A stretch of DNA of 13,006 nt from contig CACZOT010000013.1 in assembly GCA_902782795.1 (NCBI GenBank), positions 1 to 13,006 of the forward strand, written 5' to 3'. The notes beneath the pieces were generated by a model, which worked only from the letters and a program-made list of their open reading frames with translations, was not told the DNA's origin and ran no database searches. The stretch comes from an uncultured Eubacteriales bacterium (lineage in GTDB: Bacteria; Bacillota; Clostridia; Christensenellales; Aristaeellaceae). The number at the start of each line of letters is the position of its first letter. Position 1 is the first letter of the stretch. Positions 1 through 6,654 of the stretch are shown here, piece after piece. The position numbers were made by a program, and so were the translations under genes.

Positions 1-641
1 CCCCGCACATACTCCGTCCCCGCCTTGCTCATCACGTCCTGGGCCGCCTGGTATTCCGCCATGAGGCCGGCGTTTTTGCCGCCCATCATGGTCCCCAGCG
101 CGCCGATGGACACCACCGCCGCCAGCAGGCAGGCCGCGCCCATCCGCCAATCGAACACGAACATCAGCACCAGCATGGCCACGAACATGGCGACCGTGCC
201 CACGATGTCCGCCAGGTTGTGAGCCAGCAGCGTCTCCGTCTCGGCGGCCGCGCCGTCCAGGCGGTTGCGCAGGAGGCCGGAGGCGTTGCTGTCGAAAAAG
301 CCCTGCGGCGTTTTCATCAGGTGGGCCATGCCCTGCTTGCGGATATTGGAGGCCGTGCGGAAGGCCGCCAGGTGGGTGCACATCAGGGCGCAGAAATAGA
401 CCGCAATGCCCGCCAGCGCAAAGGCGAAGGCCATCCAGCCGTATCGGGCGATACCCGCTGCCTCCGTCCAATTGGGAGCCACGGCGATCAGATCCCGGGC
501 CACCAGCCAGATGCAGATGTAAGGCAGCATCCCCAGCACCATGGCCACGGCGGACAGGCCCAGCCCCAGGAAGGTGAGGCTTTTGTACCTGCCCGCGTAG
601 CCCAGCAGGACCCGCAAGTCGCTCGGTTTCTTTTCCTTCAT
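1..641 (-). CDS. ABC transporter, transmembrane (permease) half, N-terminal part only
   Basis: The reading frame opens at 641 and runs off the left edge, giving 213 complete codons of what is probably a fused permease-ATPase of the ABC exporter fold. It is not on the usual list of complete frames because the stop lies outside. Four hydrophobic segments are visible at about residues 20-46, 69-93, 146-163 and 167-187. Between the second and third lies the typical coupling region (residues 111-130), with FFD, then SG, then NRLDG. The ATPase half (Walker A, signature, Walker B) would be beyond the window, so it is unseen. The start is set by GAGGAGG about 8 nt upstream of the ATG. Substrate cannot be read. 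The IrtAB/siderophore-type half-transporters and multidrug exporters share this architecture. Two copies of the GTTAG motif lie upstream at 682-697 and 809-824, which makes an iron link possible but unproven. Confidence 0.85.
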   Translation of the reverse strand, partial: MKEKKPSDLRVLLGYAGRYKSLTFLGLGLSAVAMVLGMLPYICIWLVARDLIAVAPNWTEAAGIARYGWMAFAFALAGIAVYFCALMCTHLAAFRTASNIRKQGMAHLMKTPQGFFDSNASGLLRNRLDGAAAETETLLAHNLADIVGTVAMFVAMLVLMFVFDWRMGAACLLAAVVSIGALGTMMGGKNAGLMAEYQAAQDVMSKAGTEYVR

Positions 642-675
642 TTCGCGAACCTCCTCTTCGGCGCGTTGGGCACAG

Positions 676-704
676 ATGATAGTTAGCCTAGCTTAACTCG
701 ATGG
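676..704 (-). promoter_or_regulatory. candidate promoter of the ABC transporter gene
   Basis: On the minus strand a TATCAT -10 (676-681) lies directly next to the GTTAAGCTAGGCTAAC operator-like element, which would fill the 17-nt spacer. The hexamer at the -35 position (699-704) is poor, so the promoter may be weak or need help. The same TATCAT hexamer is used at 4797-4802. Confidence 0.35.
682..697 (-). promoter_or_regulatory. operator-like element, GTTAG motif copy 1
   Basis: Minus strand reads GTTAAGCTAGGCTAAC, an imperfect palindrome (12 of 16 positions symmetric) about 40 nt upstream of the ABC start and abutting a -10 hexamer. By eye, 13 of 19 positions fit the DtxR/IdeR box consensus TTAGGTTAGSCTAACCTAA when GGCTAAC is aligned. 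A metal-dependent repressor is therefore a candidate, but the regulator is not in the window. Confidence 0.55.
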
Positions 705-714
705 CGGAGGAATT

Positions 715-740
715 GCCTATCCCCTGTCGCGGGAATAGGC
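715..740. other. 10-bp inverted repeat between the ABC and methyltransferase genes
   Basis: GCCTATCCCC and GGGAATAGGC flank a 6-nt centre. On the plus strand there is one mismatch; on the minus-strand RNA it becomes a U-G pair, so the stem would be complete. No T-run follows on either strand, so it is not an ordinary terminator. It could be an operator or a leader hairpin if transcription starts further upstream. Confidence 0.5.
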
Positions 741-808
741 AGAACAGAAATCCTCCCGGATCGCGCGGCGGTTTGGACCCGTTTCCGGGCAAACGCCGCT
801 TCACCGTA

Positions 809-824
809 GTTAGCCGCATCTAAC
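809..824 (-). promoter_or_regulatory. operator-like element, GTTAG motif copy 2
   Basis: Minus strand reads GTTAGATGCGGCTAAC, with perfect GTTAG/CTAAC arms six bases apart. It lies about 170 nt upstream of the ABC start and downstream of the methyltransferase terminator, so it can only serve the ABC gene. A second small palindrome, GTACAATGTAC, follows at 828-838. Confidence 0.5.
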
Positions 825-861
825 ACAGTACAATGTACCACTGTACGCCCGTTGTGTCAAG

Positions 862-894
862 AAAAAACCGCCGCCGCGCTATTTCACGCAGCGG
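862..894 (-). terminator. intrinsic terminator of the minus-strand gene set
   Basis: On the minus strand a stem of seven to eight G/C-rich pairs (CCGCTGC with GCGGCGG, one U-G pair) is followed by six T residues (plus-strand A run at 862-867). The left arm overlaps the last codons of the methyltransferase gene. Confidence 0.6.
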
Positions 895-1562
895 AAGATC
901 CCCTCCGCGTGGATGGTCTCGAGCTCGACCCGGCTGTACATTCCCCGGAGCCGCTTGGCCAGGCTGTCCTTGGTTTCGAAGGGCGGAGTAAAGGAATGCT
1001 TGGGGACGAAGACCCGGCGGACGAAGCGGTCCGTTTTCGCCATGCCGCCTTCCAGATAAAAACATCCGCAGAAGGTCCCGCCCGGTTTCAGCACCCGGAA
1101 CGTCTCCCGGTAGGCGGCCTCCTTGTCGGGAAACGCGTGAAACCCGTTCAGCGAGAGGACGATATCGAAGCTCCCGTCGGGGAAGGGCAGCGCGCCAACG
1201 TCCCCCTGCCGGAAGGAGATATTGCGGATGTTCATGGCCTCCGCCCGCCGCCGCGCGTGGTTCATCATATCTGGGGAATAATCCAGACAGGTGATCTCCG
1301 CGTCCGGCAGGTTCTGATACATGGGCATGGTGATCACGCCCGTGCCGACGGGCACCTCCAGCAGCCTTCCGGAAAAGCCCTCCGGCACGCCGGAGAGCGC
1401 GCCGTTGATCCACTGGGCGGTGGTCTGCGCGTCGAAGCCCCACACCGCTCGGTTGAACAGCTTCCCCAAGGGCCTGGTGTAGGTGATCATGCCGTCGTAA
1501 AAGCCGGCCATGCCGCCGAGCTGCCGGTACGACGCCTGGATCTGCGCGTGTCTGTCCGTCAT
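879..1562 (-). CDS. class I SAM-dependent methyltransferase (Methyltransf_11 type)
   Basis: A 227-residue cytosolic protein expected to transfer a methyl group from SAM to a small molecule. Visible landmarks are motif I LEVPVGTG (68-75, with a Pro in place of the usual Gly), the acidic residue of motif II in LDYSPDMM (94), GDVGALPFPDGSFD (120-133), and RVLKPGG (156-162). This order is typical of the UbiE/Methyltransf_11 group. The open frame extends upstream to 1793, but the start chosen at 1562 has GGAGGAGTGGAGG just before it. It also overlaps the stop of the preceding hydrolase as ATGA, the usual sign of translational coupling. It is the last gene of the set and its end runs into a terminator. 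The acceptor substrate is unknown; the two hydrolases upstream suggest a shared pathway, which is inference. Confidence 0.85.
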   Translation of the reverse strand: MTDRHAQIQASYRQLGGMAGFYDGMITYTRPLGKLFNRAVWGFDAQTTAQWINGALSGVPEGFSGRLLEVPVGTGVITMPMYQNLPDAEITCLDYSPDMMNHARRRAEAMNIRNISFRQGDVGALPFPDGSFDIVLSLNGFHAFPDKEAAYRETFRVLKPGGTFCGCFYLEGGMAKTDRFVRRVFVPKHSFTPPFETKDSLAKRLRGMYSRVELETIHAEGIFRCVK

Positions 1563-2437
1563 ATCCTCCACTCCTCCAGAAAGCGGAACTCCCGCTCGAA
1601 GCAATCCCGGCGCGAAGCGTCGCACTCCTCCGGCCATTTTCTCTCCGCCGGGAAGGCCTTCTTCCAGGATTCCGGCGGATAGGTCCCGAGCAGGTGGCTG
1701 GCGTGCGGGTAGACCACCGCCTGCACGCGGTAGGGATACCCCGCCTCCTGCAGCTTGCGCTCCATCCGCCGGACGGCCGTTGGCGAAGGCCATTCGTTGT
1801 CCCGCTCCGGCGCGATGAGCAGGACGTCCGCGTGCATGTTTTCCACCTTGATGCGGGATTCCTCCGTCAGCGTCGCGTTTTCATAGAGCGAGCGCAGGAA
1901 TTCGTTGCGGCGTTCGGTATCCTGCCGGCGGTACTCCCGCAGAGAACCGAAGAATCCCTTTTCCCGCTGGCCGGTGAACAGCGAGCAAGGGTAGTCTTTC
2001 CCCCGATAGCTGAACCAGGATCGACCGGTCGGCCTCCCGAAGATCCTGGGCTCCTCCACCACGTAGTCGAAGGGGCAGACGCTGAGCGCCAGGCGAATAT
2101 CCGGGATCAGCGAAGCGCACAGCAGCGCGTAGGCCGCGCCGGAGGAGATGCCGTGGATGCCGATATACTCGAACCCGCTTCGCTTCAGCTCGGCCACGGC
2201 CCTTTCCACGTATTCCACCGGGATGCCGCGCATCTTTTTGGACATGCCCTTCCAGAAATAGAAGCCCAGGACGAGCACGGAATATCCGGCCGCGCGGAGG
2301 TATTCCGAATCCGCGATGCAGCGCTTCTCGTTCATGCTGGAGCCGTGCATCCAGATGATCGCCTTGTCCCTGTGGGACGTACCTTCGAACCAGCGGGCTT
2401 CAAAGCCGTCCGCCCGGAAGCTGTAGCTGTCCTTCAT
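1559..2437 (-). CDS. alpha/beta hydrolase, BAAT C-terminal (acyl-CoA thioesterase/acyltransferase-like) type
   Basis: A 292-residue cytosolic alpha/beta hydrolase. The nucleophile elbow is GISSG (96-100, Ser98). A likely acid is Asp213 in APERDNEWPS, and the His is probably His248 in YPHASH. The DNEWPS segment and the elbow resemble the C-terminal domain of bile-acid-CoA:amino-acid N-acyltransferases and acyl-CoA thioesterases, although the N-terminal BAAT domain is absent. An oxyanion-type WMHGSS motif is at 29-34. Family knowledge says such proteins cleave thioesters or esters; the substrate here is not visible. It overlaps the upstream membrane-protein gene and the downstream methyltransferase gene by ATGA at both ends, so the three are almost certainly cotranslated. 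A dienelactone-hydrolase-like esterase is an alternative reading. Confidence 0.8.
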   Translation of the reverse strand: MKDSYSFRADGFEARWFEGTSHRDKAIIWMHGSSMNEKRCIADSEYLRAAGYSVLVLGFYFWKGMSKKMRGIPVEYVERAVAELKRSGFEYIGIHGISSGAAYALLCASLIPDIRLALSVCPFDYVVEEPRIFGRPTGRSWFSYRGKDYPCSLFTGQREKGFFGSLREYRRQDTERRNEFLRSLYENATLTEESRIKVENMHADVLLIAPERDNEWPSPTAVRRMERKLQEAGYPYRVQAVVYPHASHLLGTYPPESWKKAFPAERKWPEECDASRRDCFEREFRFLEEWRI

Positions 2438-3198
2438 CGTTTCATCCCCTTTCGTTCCGTCGCCTGCCGCAAGGCTTTCTCGAAGGCCGCGAAGCGCGCC
2501 TCGTCCGGCAGCGTGGCGAGCAGGCCGCCGAACATAAAGGCGTTGCCAAGGCTCAGGAACATCGTCCCGATGCCCGCGCCGAGGGCGGTGCTCGGACCAA
2601 GGAGCACGGACAGCGCCAGCGCCGGGATCGTGCCGATCAGCACGCAGAACCAGCGGGCCTTCCGAGGGTAAGGCGTCTGGCCCTTGGAAAAGGCCTGGAA
2701 CTGAATGATCATCATCGGCAGCCAGAAGACCGCCAGCAGCACATACAGCGGCTCGCCAAACCCGAAAAAGAGCAGGCCCGCCGCCTTCTGGGCCAGAGCC
2801 TCGTCGGCCTGGAGAAGGTACTTATACGCCAGGTTGAGTACGCCCATGTTCATATGGCATCCCACCGGGGCGAGCCAGATGTAGCCGAAGATCCCCGCCC
2901 GATAGAGGCGCGCCGATTTCGGCGCGGCGTCCGCCATGAGCCGGTACACGGCGAAGCAGGCGATCCCCTCCAGAAAAATGCCGAAAACGCCCAGAAGCCC
3001 GCCCGCGATCATCTGCCAATCCGCGAGGTTCGGCGCGCTGGCCATCACGCTCGTGGCGACGCTGACGCCCGCCGTGTTTTCGGCGTATCCGAGCAGAAAA
3101 TCTCCGATCCCCGTGAGGATCGCGCCCAGCATCCCGATGACGAGCAGCTTTTTGATCCTCGCCCGGTCCAGGTTGTGTTCGATGCCCATCGTGTTCAT
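2434..3198 (-). CDS. six-helix membrane protein, possibly DUF6796-like
   Basis: A 254-residue integral membrane protein of unknown function. About six hydrophobic segments are visible at residues 17-37, 63-87, 101-121, 139-170, 182-201 and 207-229. Conserved-looking features are a GDFLLGY motif after the first helix, WLAPVGCHMNMG in the third, and FGEPLY in the fourth. The pattern recalls the DUF6796 membrane family, but that name is from memory and moderate in confidence. The frame is open up to 3300, where it would overlap the previous gene. The start at 3198 is preferred because AGGAAAGAG precedes it, and a second ATG three codons on (3189) is also possible. The end overlaps the next hydrolase by ATGA. 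Its place between two soluble hydrolases suggests a lipid-like or membrane-partitioning substrate, which is inference. Confidence 0.75.
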   Translation of the reverse strand: MNTMGIEHNLDRARIKKLLVIGMLGAILTGIGDFLLGYAENTAGVSVATSVMASAPNLADWQMIAGGLLGVFGIFLEGIACFAVYRLMADAAPKSARLYRAGIFGYIWLAPVGCHMNMGVLNLAYKYLLQADEALAQKAAGLLFFGFGEPLYVLLAVFWLPMMIIQFQAFSKGQTPYPRKARWFCVLIGTIPALALSVLLGPSTALGAGIGTMFLSLGNAFMFGGLLATLPDEARFAAFEKALRQATERKGMKR

Positions 3199-3268
3199 CT
3201 CTTTCCTGCTTTTCCTTTCCCCTGAGAGCGCCTCCGGACGCGACGCCGGGTCCTCGAAAGGCGCGCCG

Positions 3269-4174
3269 TCATTGCGCCAGGATCCCGGCGATCTCGTCAA
3301 AATCCGCCTTGGATTCCCGGAAATACGGGAGCATCGCGTAGCAGTGGATCATGCCCGGGCGCTCCCGCACCGTATACCGTACCCCGTATCGCTTGCAGGC
3401 GTCGATGAAGTTCTGCTTCGCGCCGTAGAGTACCTCGTCCGTGCTGTACACGAAGTGGATGTGATCCACGCCGCTCAGGTCGCCCTTGGAGATGTGGATC
3501 ATGTACTCCGGCACGTCGTCCCGGCCGTGCTTTTCATACCGTTCCACCTTTTCCATGAAGGCGTAATCCACCATCATGTCCTTGGGGTTATTGGCCCGCA
3601 TGATCGCGCGCTCCGCGTCGTTCCAGGGCACCTCGCCGGGCGAGACCGCCACGATGTGCCTGGGCATGGGGAGCTGGGAGCCCATGGCGTTATTGTGGGC
3701 GGCGATTCCGATCGCCAGCGCGCCGCCCGAGGAAAAGCCGCAGGTGCTGACGTTCCCCGCCCCGTAGAGGCCGATCATCTGGCGGTAGCACTCGAAGGCC
3801 ATTTCGTAGGCCTCGGTGATGCAGTGGTCGACGCACAGGGGATACATGGGGAACCAGACGTCCGCGCCGGTCTTTTGCACCAGACGCACGATCACGTCCA
3901 CGTCGCCCTTGTCCGGCCCGATCATCATGCCCCCGCCGAAGAAATAGAGGACCGCCCTGCCCGCCCGTGCTTCCCCTTTCTGCACGATCAGGCATTTCCG
4001 CCCCAGGATCTCGCGCTCCTTGTAGACCGCCTTTTTGTCCCTGGGCATGTAGAAGCCGCGGCTGCGGTTCATTTTGCCCACTTCCTCCAGGAATCGCTCC
4101 TCCGGGAGGGAATACTTCTTCTTCATGCCGGACAACCGCGTCCCCAGGTTGATCAGTCTGGCTGCCAAACTCAT
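3269..4174 (-). CDS. alpha/beta hydrolase fold-3 (HSL family) esterase-like protein
   Basis: A hormone-sensitive-lipase-type alpha/beta hydrolase of 301 residues (304 if the upstream ATG at 4183 is used). Counting from that upstream ATG, the oxyanion motif is FFGGG (81-85) where the family normally has HGGG. The nucleophile elbow is CGFSSGG with Ser151, the acid is Asp249 in YSTDE, and the base is His280 in GMIHCY. Spacing of all three residues fits the fold-3 family, so an active esterase or lactonase is likely, although loss of the HGGG histidine is unusual. The start at 4174 is preferred because GGGAG lies about 9 nt upstream; it would touch the ATG at 4183. It follows the SRPBCC pseudogene and precedes the membrane-protein gene by 70 nt. 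Substrate unknown. Confidence 0.85.
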   Translation of the reverse strand: MSLAARLINLGTRLSGMKKKYSLPEERFLEEVGKMNRSRGFYMPRDKKAVYKEREILGRKCLIVQKGEARAGRAVLYFFGGGMMIGPDKGDVDVIVRLVQKTGADVWFPMYPLCVDHCITEAYEMAFECYRQMIGLYGAGNVSTCGFSSGGALAIGIAAHNNAMGSQLPMPRHIVAVSPGEVPWNDAERAIMRANNPKDMMVDYAFMEKVERYEKHGRDDVPEYMIHISKGDLSGVDHIHFVYSTDEVLYGAKQNFIDACKRYGVRYTVRERPGMIHCYAMLPYFRESKADFDEIAGILAQ

Positions 4175-4277
4175 CTTTTTCATCTCCCGCGAATTGTTTG
4201 CGTCCGAACCGCCCGAAGCCCTTCGGGATCTCTCTCCCGCTCGCCGTACGCCAAGGACGGCGTGGGAAGCGCCGCCG

Positions 4278-4719
4278 TCATTCTCCTCCCGACTTCAACA
4301 GCCGGATCCATTTTCGCTGCCGGTGCGCGTAGAACGCCCTGGCCCACAGCCAGGCGAAAACGGTCTTCCACCCGGCCCGAATCTCCACGCGGTCGGTATA
4401 TTCCGTGCGGCCCCCGTCCAGCGGCCGGAGCCGGATCTCGTGGTTCCAGACGGGAACGTGTTCGTTCCCCCTCCCGGCTGCTGACGCCCTCCCGGTCGAA
4501 CCGCACGATATGGATCGTGTGCGTGCCGAAGGGGATGCGCCCAAAGAGCCGAAACCGATAGGAAGAGGTTGTTCCCGCGCTCCAGCCTCCGGCCGCGCCG
4601 TCCACGGGCTCGAACGAGGCGTAGGGCCAGGCGATGTACTGCAGCGTCTCCAGCCTGCGCAGTTTTTGGAAGACCGCCTCCCGGTCCGCCGGAAAGACGG
4701 ACGTTCTCTGTACGATCAT
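4278..4719 (-). pseudogene. SRPBCC (START-like) family protein, split by a one-base frameshift
   Basis: Two overlapping frames each hold half of one protein. The first, from the ATG at 4719, gives a plausible N-terminal half up to about residue 83, with a typical SRPBCC start (a short strand, then AVFQKLRRLETLQYIAWPYASF). The second frame, ending at 4278, gives the C-terminal half with WNHEIRL, PLDGGRTEYTDRVEI and a final helix FYAHRQRKWIRLLK. Removing one base from the run of five C at 4467-4471 joins them into a 146-residue protein of normal family length. The uncorrected first frame continues in poor-quality sequence to 4180. SRPBCC proteins are small cup-shaped binders of hydrophobic ligands, or cyclase/hydroxylase-type enzymes. 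The change may be a real mutation or a homopolymer sequencing error. The gene has its own promoter just upstream. Confidence 0.75.
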
Positions 4720-4732
4720 CTCTTCTTCACCG

Positions 4733-4760
4733 GCTGACGCGGGCCACCCGCCGTGTCAGC
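4733..4760. other. hairpin in the leader of the SRPBCC gene
   Basis: GCTGAC/GTCAGC encloses GCGGG/CCCGC with a 3-nt loop and a 3-nt bulge. It sits between the promoter at 4797-4825 and the start at 4719, close to the weak ribosome binding site GAAGAAGAG. No T-run follows, so it is more likely a leader structure than a terminator. Confidence 0.5.
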
Positions 4761-4779
4761 CATCTCCTTGCGATTCTTG

Positions 4780-4795
4780 GTTTGAATTCTCTAAC
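4780..4795 (-). promoter_or_regulatory. operator-like element, GTTAG motif copy 3
   Basis: Minus strand reads GTTAGAGAATTCAAAC, one base downstream of the TATCAT -10 of the SRPBCC promoter, a normal place for a repressor. It shares GTTAGAGAA with copy 4 at the first promoter of the set. Confidence 0.5.
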
Positions 4796-4796
4796 T

Positions 4797-4825
4797 ATGA
4801 TACAGCCTTTCGCTGCCTAATTCAA
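4797..4825 (-). promoter_or_regulatory. sigma-70-type promoter upstream of the SRPBCC gene
   Basis: On the minus strand TTGAAT (4820-4825) and TATCAT (4797-4802) are 17 nt apart. This gives the downstream five genes their own promoter inside the 150-nt gap after the reductase-like gene. Confidence 0.65.
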
Positions 4826-4869
4826 GGATCCTCTTCCCTGTTTTCCGAAGGGGCTCCTTTCCGGGGCGT

Positions 4870-5751
4870 TCAGGCCCGTTCTCTTTCCCCCGCGCCCTGG
4901 ATGTACGCGTAAAACGCGTCGTGGAGCTGCCGCATCTCCTCCGGCGCTTTCATGGAGTGCCGGTACATGAACCTGTCTCCGAACCGGCTCCGGAACACGA
5001 AGCCCAGCGCCAGCGCGAGTGCCCCGACGGGGAGACAGCGGAAGAGGTCCATTTTGACGGGCGACAGCCGCAGCCCCCGCCGGCGGATCGCCCGGCAGTT
5101 TTCCTTGATCCTGGCCGCCGTCTTTCGCATCAGGCGCCGGTCCCGGCCCGCGCGCGGCGGGTCTTCCGCCTCGTAATAGGCGTCTGCCAGGGGGACGACC
5201 AGTCCCAGATGGCAGATCTGCCATCCATGCATATCCGGAACGATCTGACAGGGGATCCGCGCCTGATTCAGGATCTCCGCCAGCTTCTTTTCGCGCCCGT
5301 CCGCGCGTCCGATCGTCGTGGGCTGGATCAGCCGCGGGGTCAGCGCCGCGTCCAGCACGTCGCCGTCGAAACCGCCGCCCGCTCCGGGAAACGCGGGGAG
5401 GATCCTGCCCTTGCCGCAGATCGCCTCCCACCGGTCGTAAGGCTCCAACGAATTGACCATGGTGACGATCGTCGGACTGCGGTTATCCCGCAGTTCCTCC
5501 AGCGCCCGCGCGAGTTGGTCCGCGCGGACCGTCAGCAGGATATAATCGTATACGTCGTCCGCCTCCAGCGCTGTCAGCGCCCGGACGGAGGCGGTCCGTA
5601 TCTCTTTGCCCTTTCTGTAGCGCAGCCCCTGCTCCCGCAGCACCTTCGCCCGGTTCCCCCGCGCGTAGACCGCGACATCCAGCCCCGCCTCCGCGAGCAG
5701 CGCCGCGTATAAGCTGCCGATCACTCCGGCTCCATAAATCAGAATCCGCAT
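4870..5751 (-). CDS. ketopantoate-reductase-like NAD(P)-dependent oxidoreductase, divergent
   Basis: A 293-residue protein with an N-terminal Rossmann fold: GAGVIGSLYAALLAEAG (7-23) is a clear dinucleotide-binding motif of the ApbA/PanE family. It is followed by the family-like segments DYILLTVRADQ (69-79) and TMVNSLEPYDRW (97-108), and by FPGAGGG (121-127). The C-terminal half is helical, with a hydrophobic stretch near 242-254. Authentic ketopantoate reductases have a catalytic Lys and Asn in a W-x-K-x3-N-type segment; the matching region here, WQICHLGLVV (177-186), lacks both. It is therefore probably not a pantothenate enzyme but a reductase of another 2-keto or 2-hydroxy compound, or a non-catalytic relative. 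GAGG lies 7 nt before the ATG. It starts 27 nt after the preceding gene and so is cotranscribed with it. Confidence 0.8.
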   Translation of the reverse strand: MRILIYGAGVIGSLYAALLAEAGLDVAVYARGNRAKVLREQGLRYRKGKEIRTASVRALTALEADDVYDYILLTVRADQLARALEELRDNRSPTIVTMVNSLEPYDRWEAICGKGRILPAFPGAGGGFDGDVLDAALTPRLIQPTTIGRADGREKKLAEILNQARIPCQIVPDMHGWQICHLGLVVPLADAYYEAEDPPRAGRDRRLMRKTAARIKENCRAIRRRGLRLSPVKMDLFRCLPVGALALALGFVFRSRFGDRFMYRHSMKAPEEMRQLHDAFYAYIQGAGERERA

Positions 5752-5778
5752 CGTCCAACCTCGAGTGTTCCGCGCCGG

Positions 5779-6492
5779 TTATGGCTTTCTCTTTTTTCTG
5801 CTGACCAGGAAGCCCCGCGCGTCTGTGACCGTCTCGTATTCCGCAGCCAGCTCGTTGCCGCTCCCGACGATGAGATAATCGCACCGCGCGCTGTTGCCGC
5901 AGGTCCCGCAGCGGATCAGCTGGCCGTGGATCTCCCGGATACCGAAGAAATCGCTGTTGCACAGGAGCGGCAGCACGTGCACAAGGCCATGAGCCTTGGC
6001 AAATTCCGCGTTCGGGCATTGGGTGAAGGAATACCGGGCGGCGTGACGCTCCCGGTCATAGGGCGCGTCGACGTGGACGAACCCCGCCGGATACCGCGCG
6101 ATATCCTTCCTGTCCCGGTCTCCCGTCTTCCGGAAGACCTTGTCGATCAGCCACATGTCCAGCGGCCGGTTCAGGTTAAACACCTTCCCCAGCGCCGTAA
6201 ACGGCCCCATGAACATCCCCTGGACAAACTCCTGCAATTCGGCGATCGGCGGCTGATCCGGCAGGGCGGGATAGAGCGCGAAGACCAGAAGCCCGCCGTA
6301 GATCGCCTTGGCGTGGCCGTTCTTTTTGCCGCCGTAGTCCGGGAGATCCGGCAGATAGGAATCGTAGTTGTTCGCCGTGTTCTCCCAGATCCGGCCCGCT
6401 TCGTTTCCGTATCTGTCCGCGAGCCACTTCTGCACCGCTTTGCAATAGGGCAGCTCGCTCAGTGGGATATGGTTCGCGATCGCCATCTCCAT
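5779..6492 (-). CDS. L-2-amino-thiazoline-4-carboxylic acid hydrolase-like protein (ATC_hydrolase family)
   Basis: First gene of the minus-strand set, 237 residues from the ATG at 6492. The C-terminal half carries the family pattern: FTQCPNAEFAKAHGL (156-170), LPLLCNSDFFG (174-184) and RCDYLIVGSG (203-212), with Cys159, Cys178 and Cys204. An extra CGTC pair is at 195-198. The family is named after ATC hydrolase, which opens a thiazoline ring to give N-carbamoyl-cysteine, but many members in Clostridia are of unknown function. The frame stays open to 6567. The ATG at 6543 has a GGAGG before it, but it falls inside the -10 of the promoter at 6542-6547, so it should not be on the main transcript. 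AAAGGCGGG precedes 6492. Cys-rich make-up suggests metal or thiol chemistry; this is inference. Confidence 0.8.
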   Translation of the reverse strand: MEMAIANHIPLSELPYCKAVQKWLADRYGNEAGRIWENTANNYDSYLPDLPDYGGKKNGHAKAIYGGLLVFALYPALPDQPPIAELQEFVQGMFMGPFTALGKVFNLNRPLDMWLIDKVFRKTGDRDRKDIARYPAGFVHVDAPYDRERHAARYSFTQCPNAEFAKAHGLVHVLPLLCNSDFFGIREIHGQLIRCGTCGNSARCDYLIVGSGNELAAEYETVTDARGFLVSRKKRKP

Positions 6493-6524
6493 CCCGCCTT
6501 TCCCGGGGCGGCCTTCCCGGCCGT

Positions 6525-6540
6525 GTTCGTCTTCTCTAAC
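6525..6540 (-). promoter_or_regulatory. operator-like element, GTTAG motif copy 4
   Basis: Minus strand reads GTTAGAGAAGACGAAC, one base after the TATAAT -10 at 6542-6547. The same arrangement is seen at copy 3. Confidence 0.5.
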
Positions 6541-6541
6541 C

Positions 6542-6564
6542 ATTATACCCTCCAATGTAAAAAA
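6542..6564 (-). promoter_or_regulatory. promoter of the minus-strand gene set
   Basis: Consensus TATAAT on the minus strand (6542-6547), with a weak TTGTGT-like -35 about 16 nt upstream. Sequence from the -10 onward matches the promoter at 4797 in 14 of 16 positions (6532-6547 against 4787-4802). Confidence 0.5.
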
Positions 6565-6654
6565 CACAAGAGACGCGCCCGTGTTCCGCCGCGTTCCGAC
6601 GGGCGGACGGCGCGTGCCATATCACGACATCCGCGTAAAATTTCACGCCCGCCG

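Noticed and set aside
715..740. Inverted repeat read as a terminator of the methyltransferase gene
   Set aside because: No T-run follows on either strand, and a better terminator lies at 862-894.
2936..4561. Long plus-strand open frame of 541 codons
   Set aside because: It lies antisense to the hydrolase and membrane-protein genes, which have full catalytic motifs and good ribosome binding sites. High GC makes such shadow frames common.
4716..4763. A 15-codon mini-frame overlapping the SRPBCC start by ATGA
   Set aside because: The AAGGAG abuts its ATG with no spacing, and the stretch is better explained as one arm of the hairpin at 4733-4760.
5779..6543. Earlier start for the ATC-hydrolase-like gene at 6543
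   Set aside because: Although GGAGG precedes it, this ATG is part of the TATAAT promoter hexamer, and the added residues are charged and unlike the family's N-terminus.
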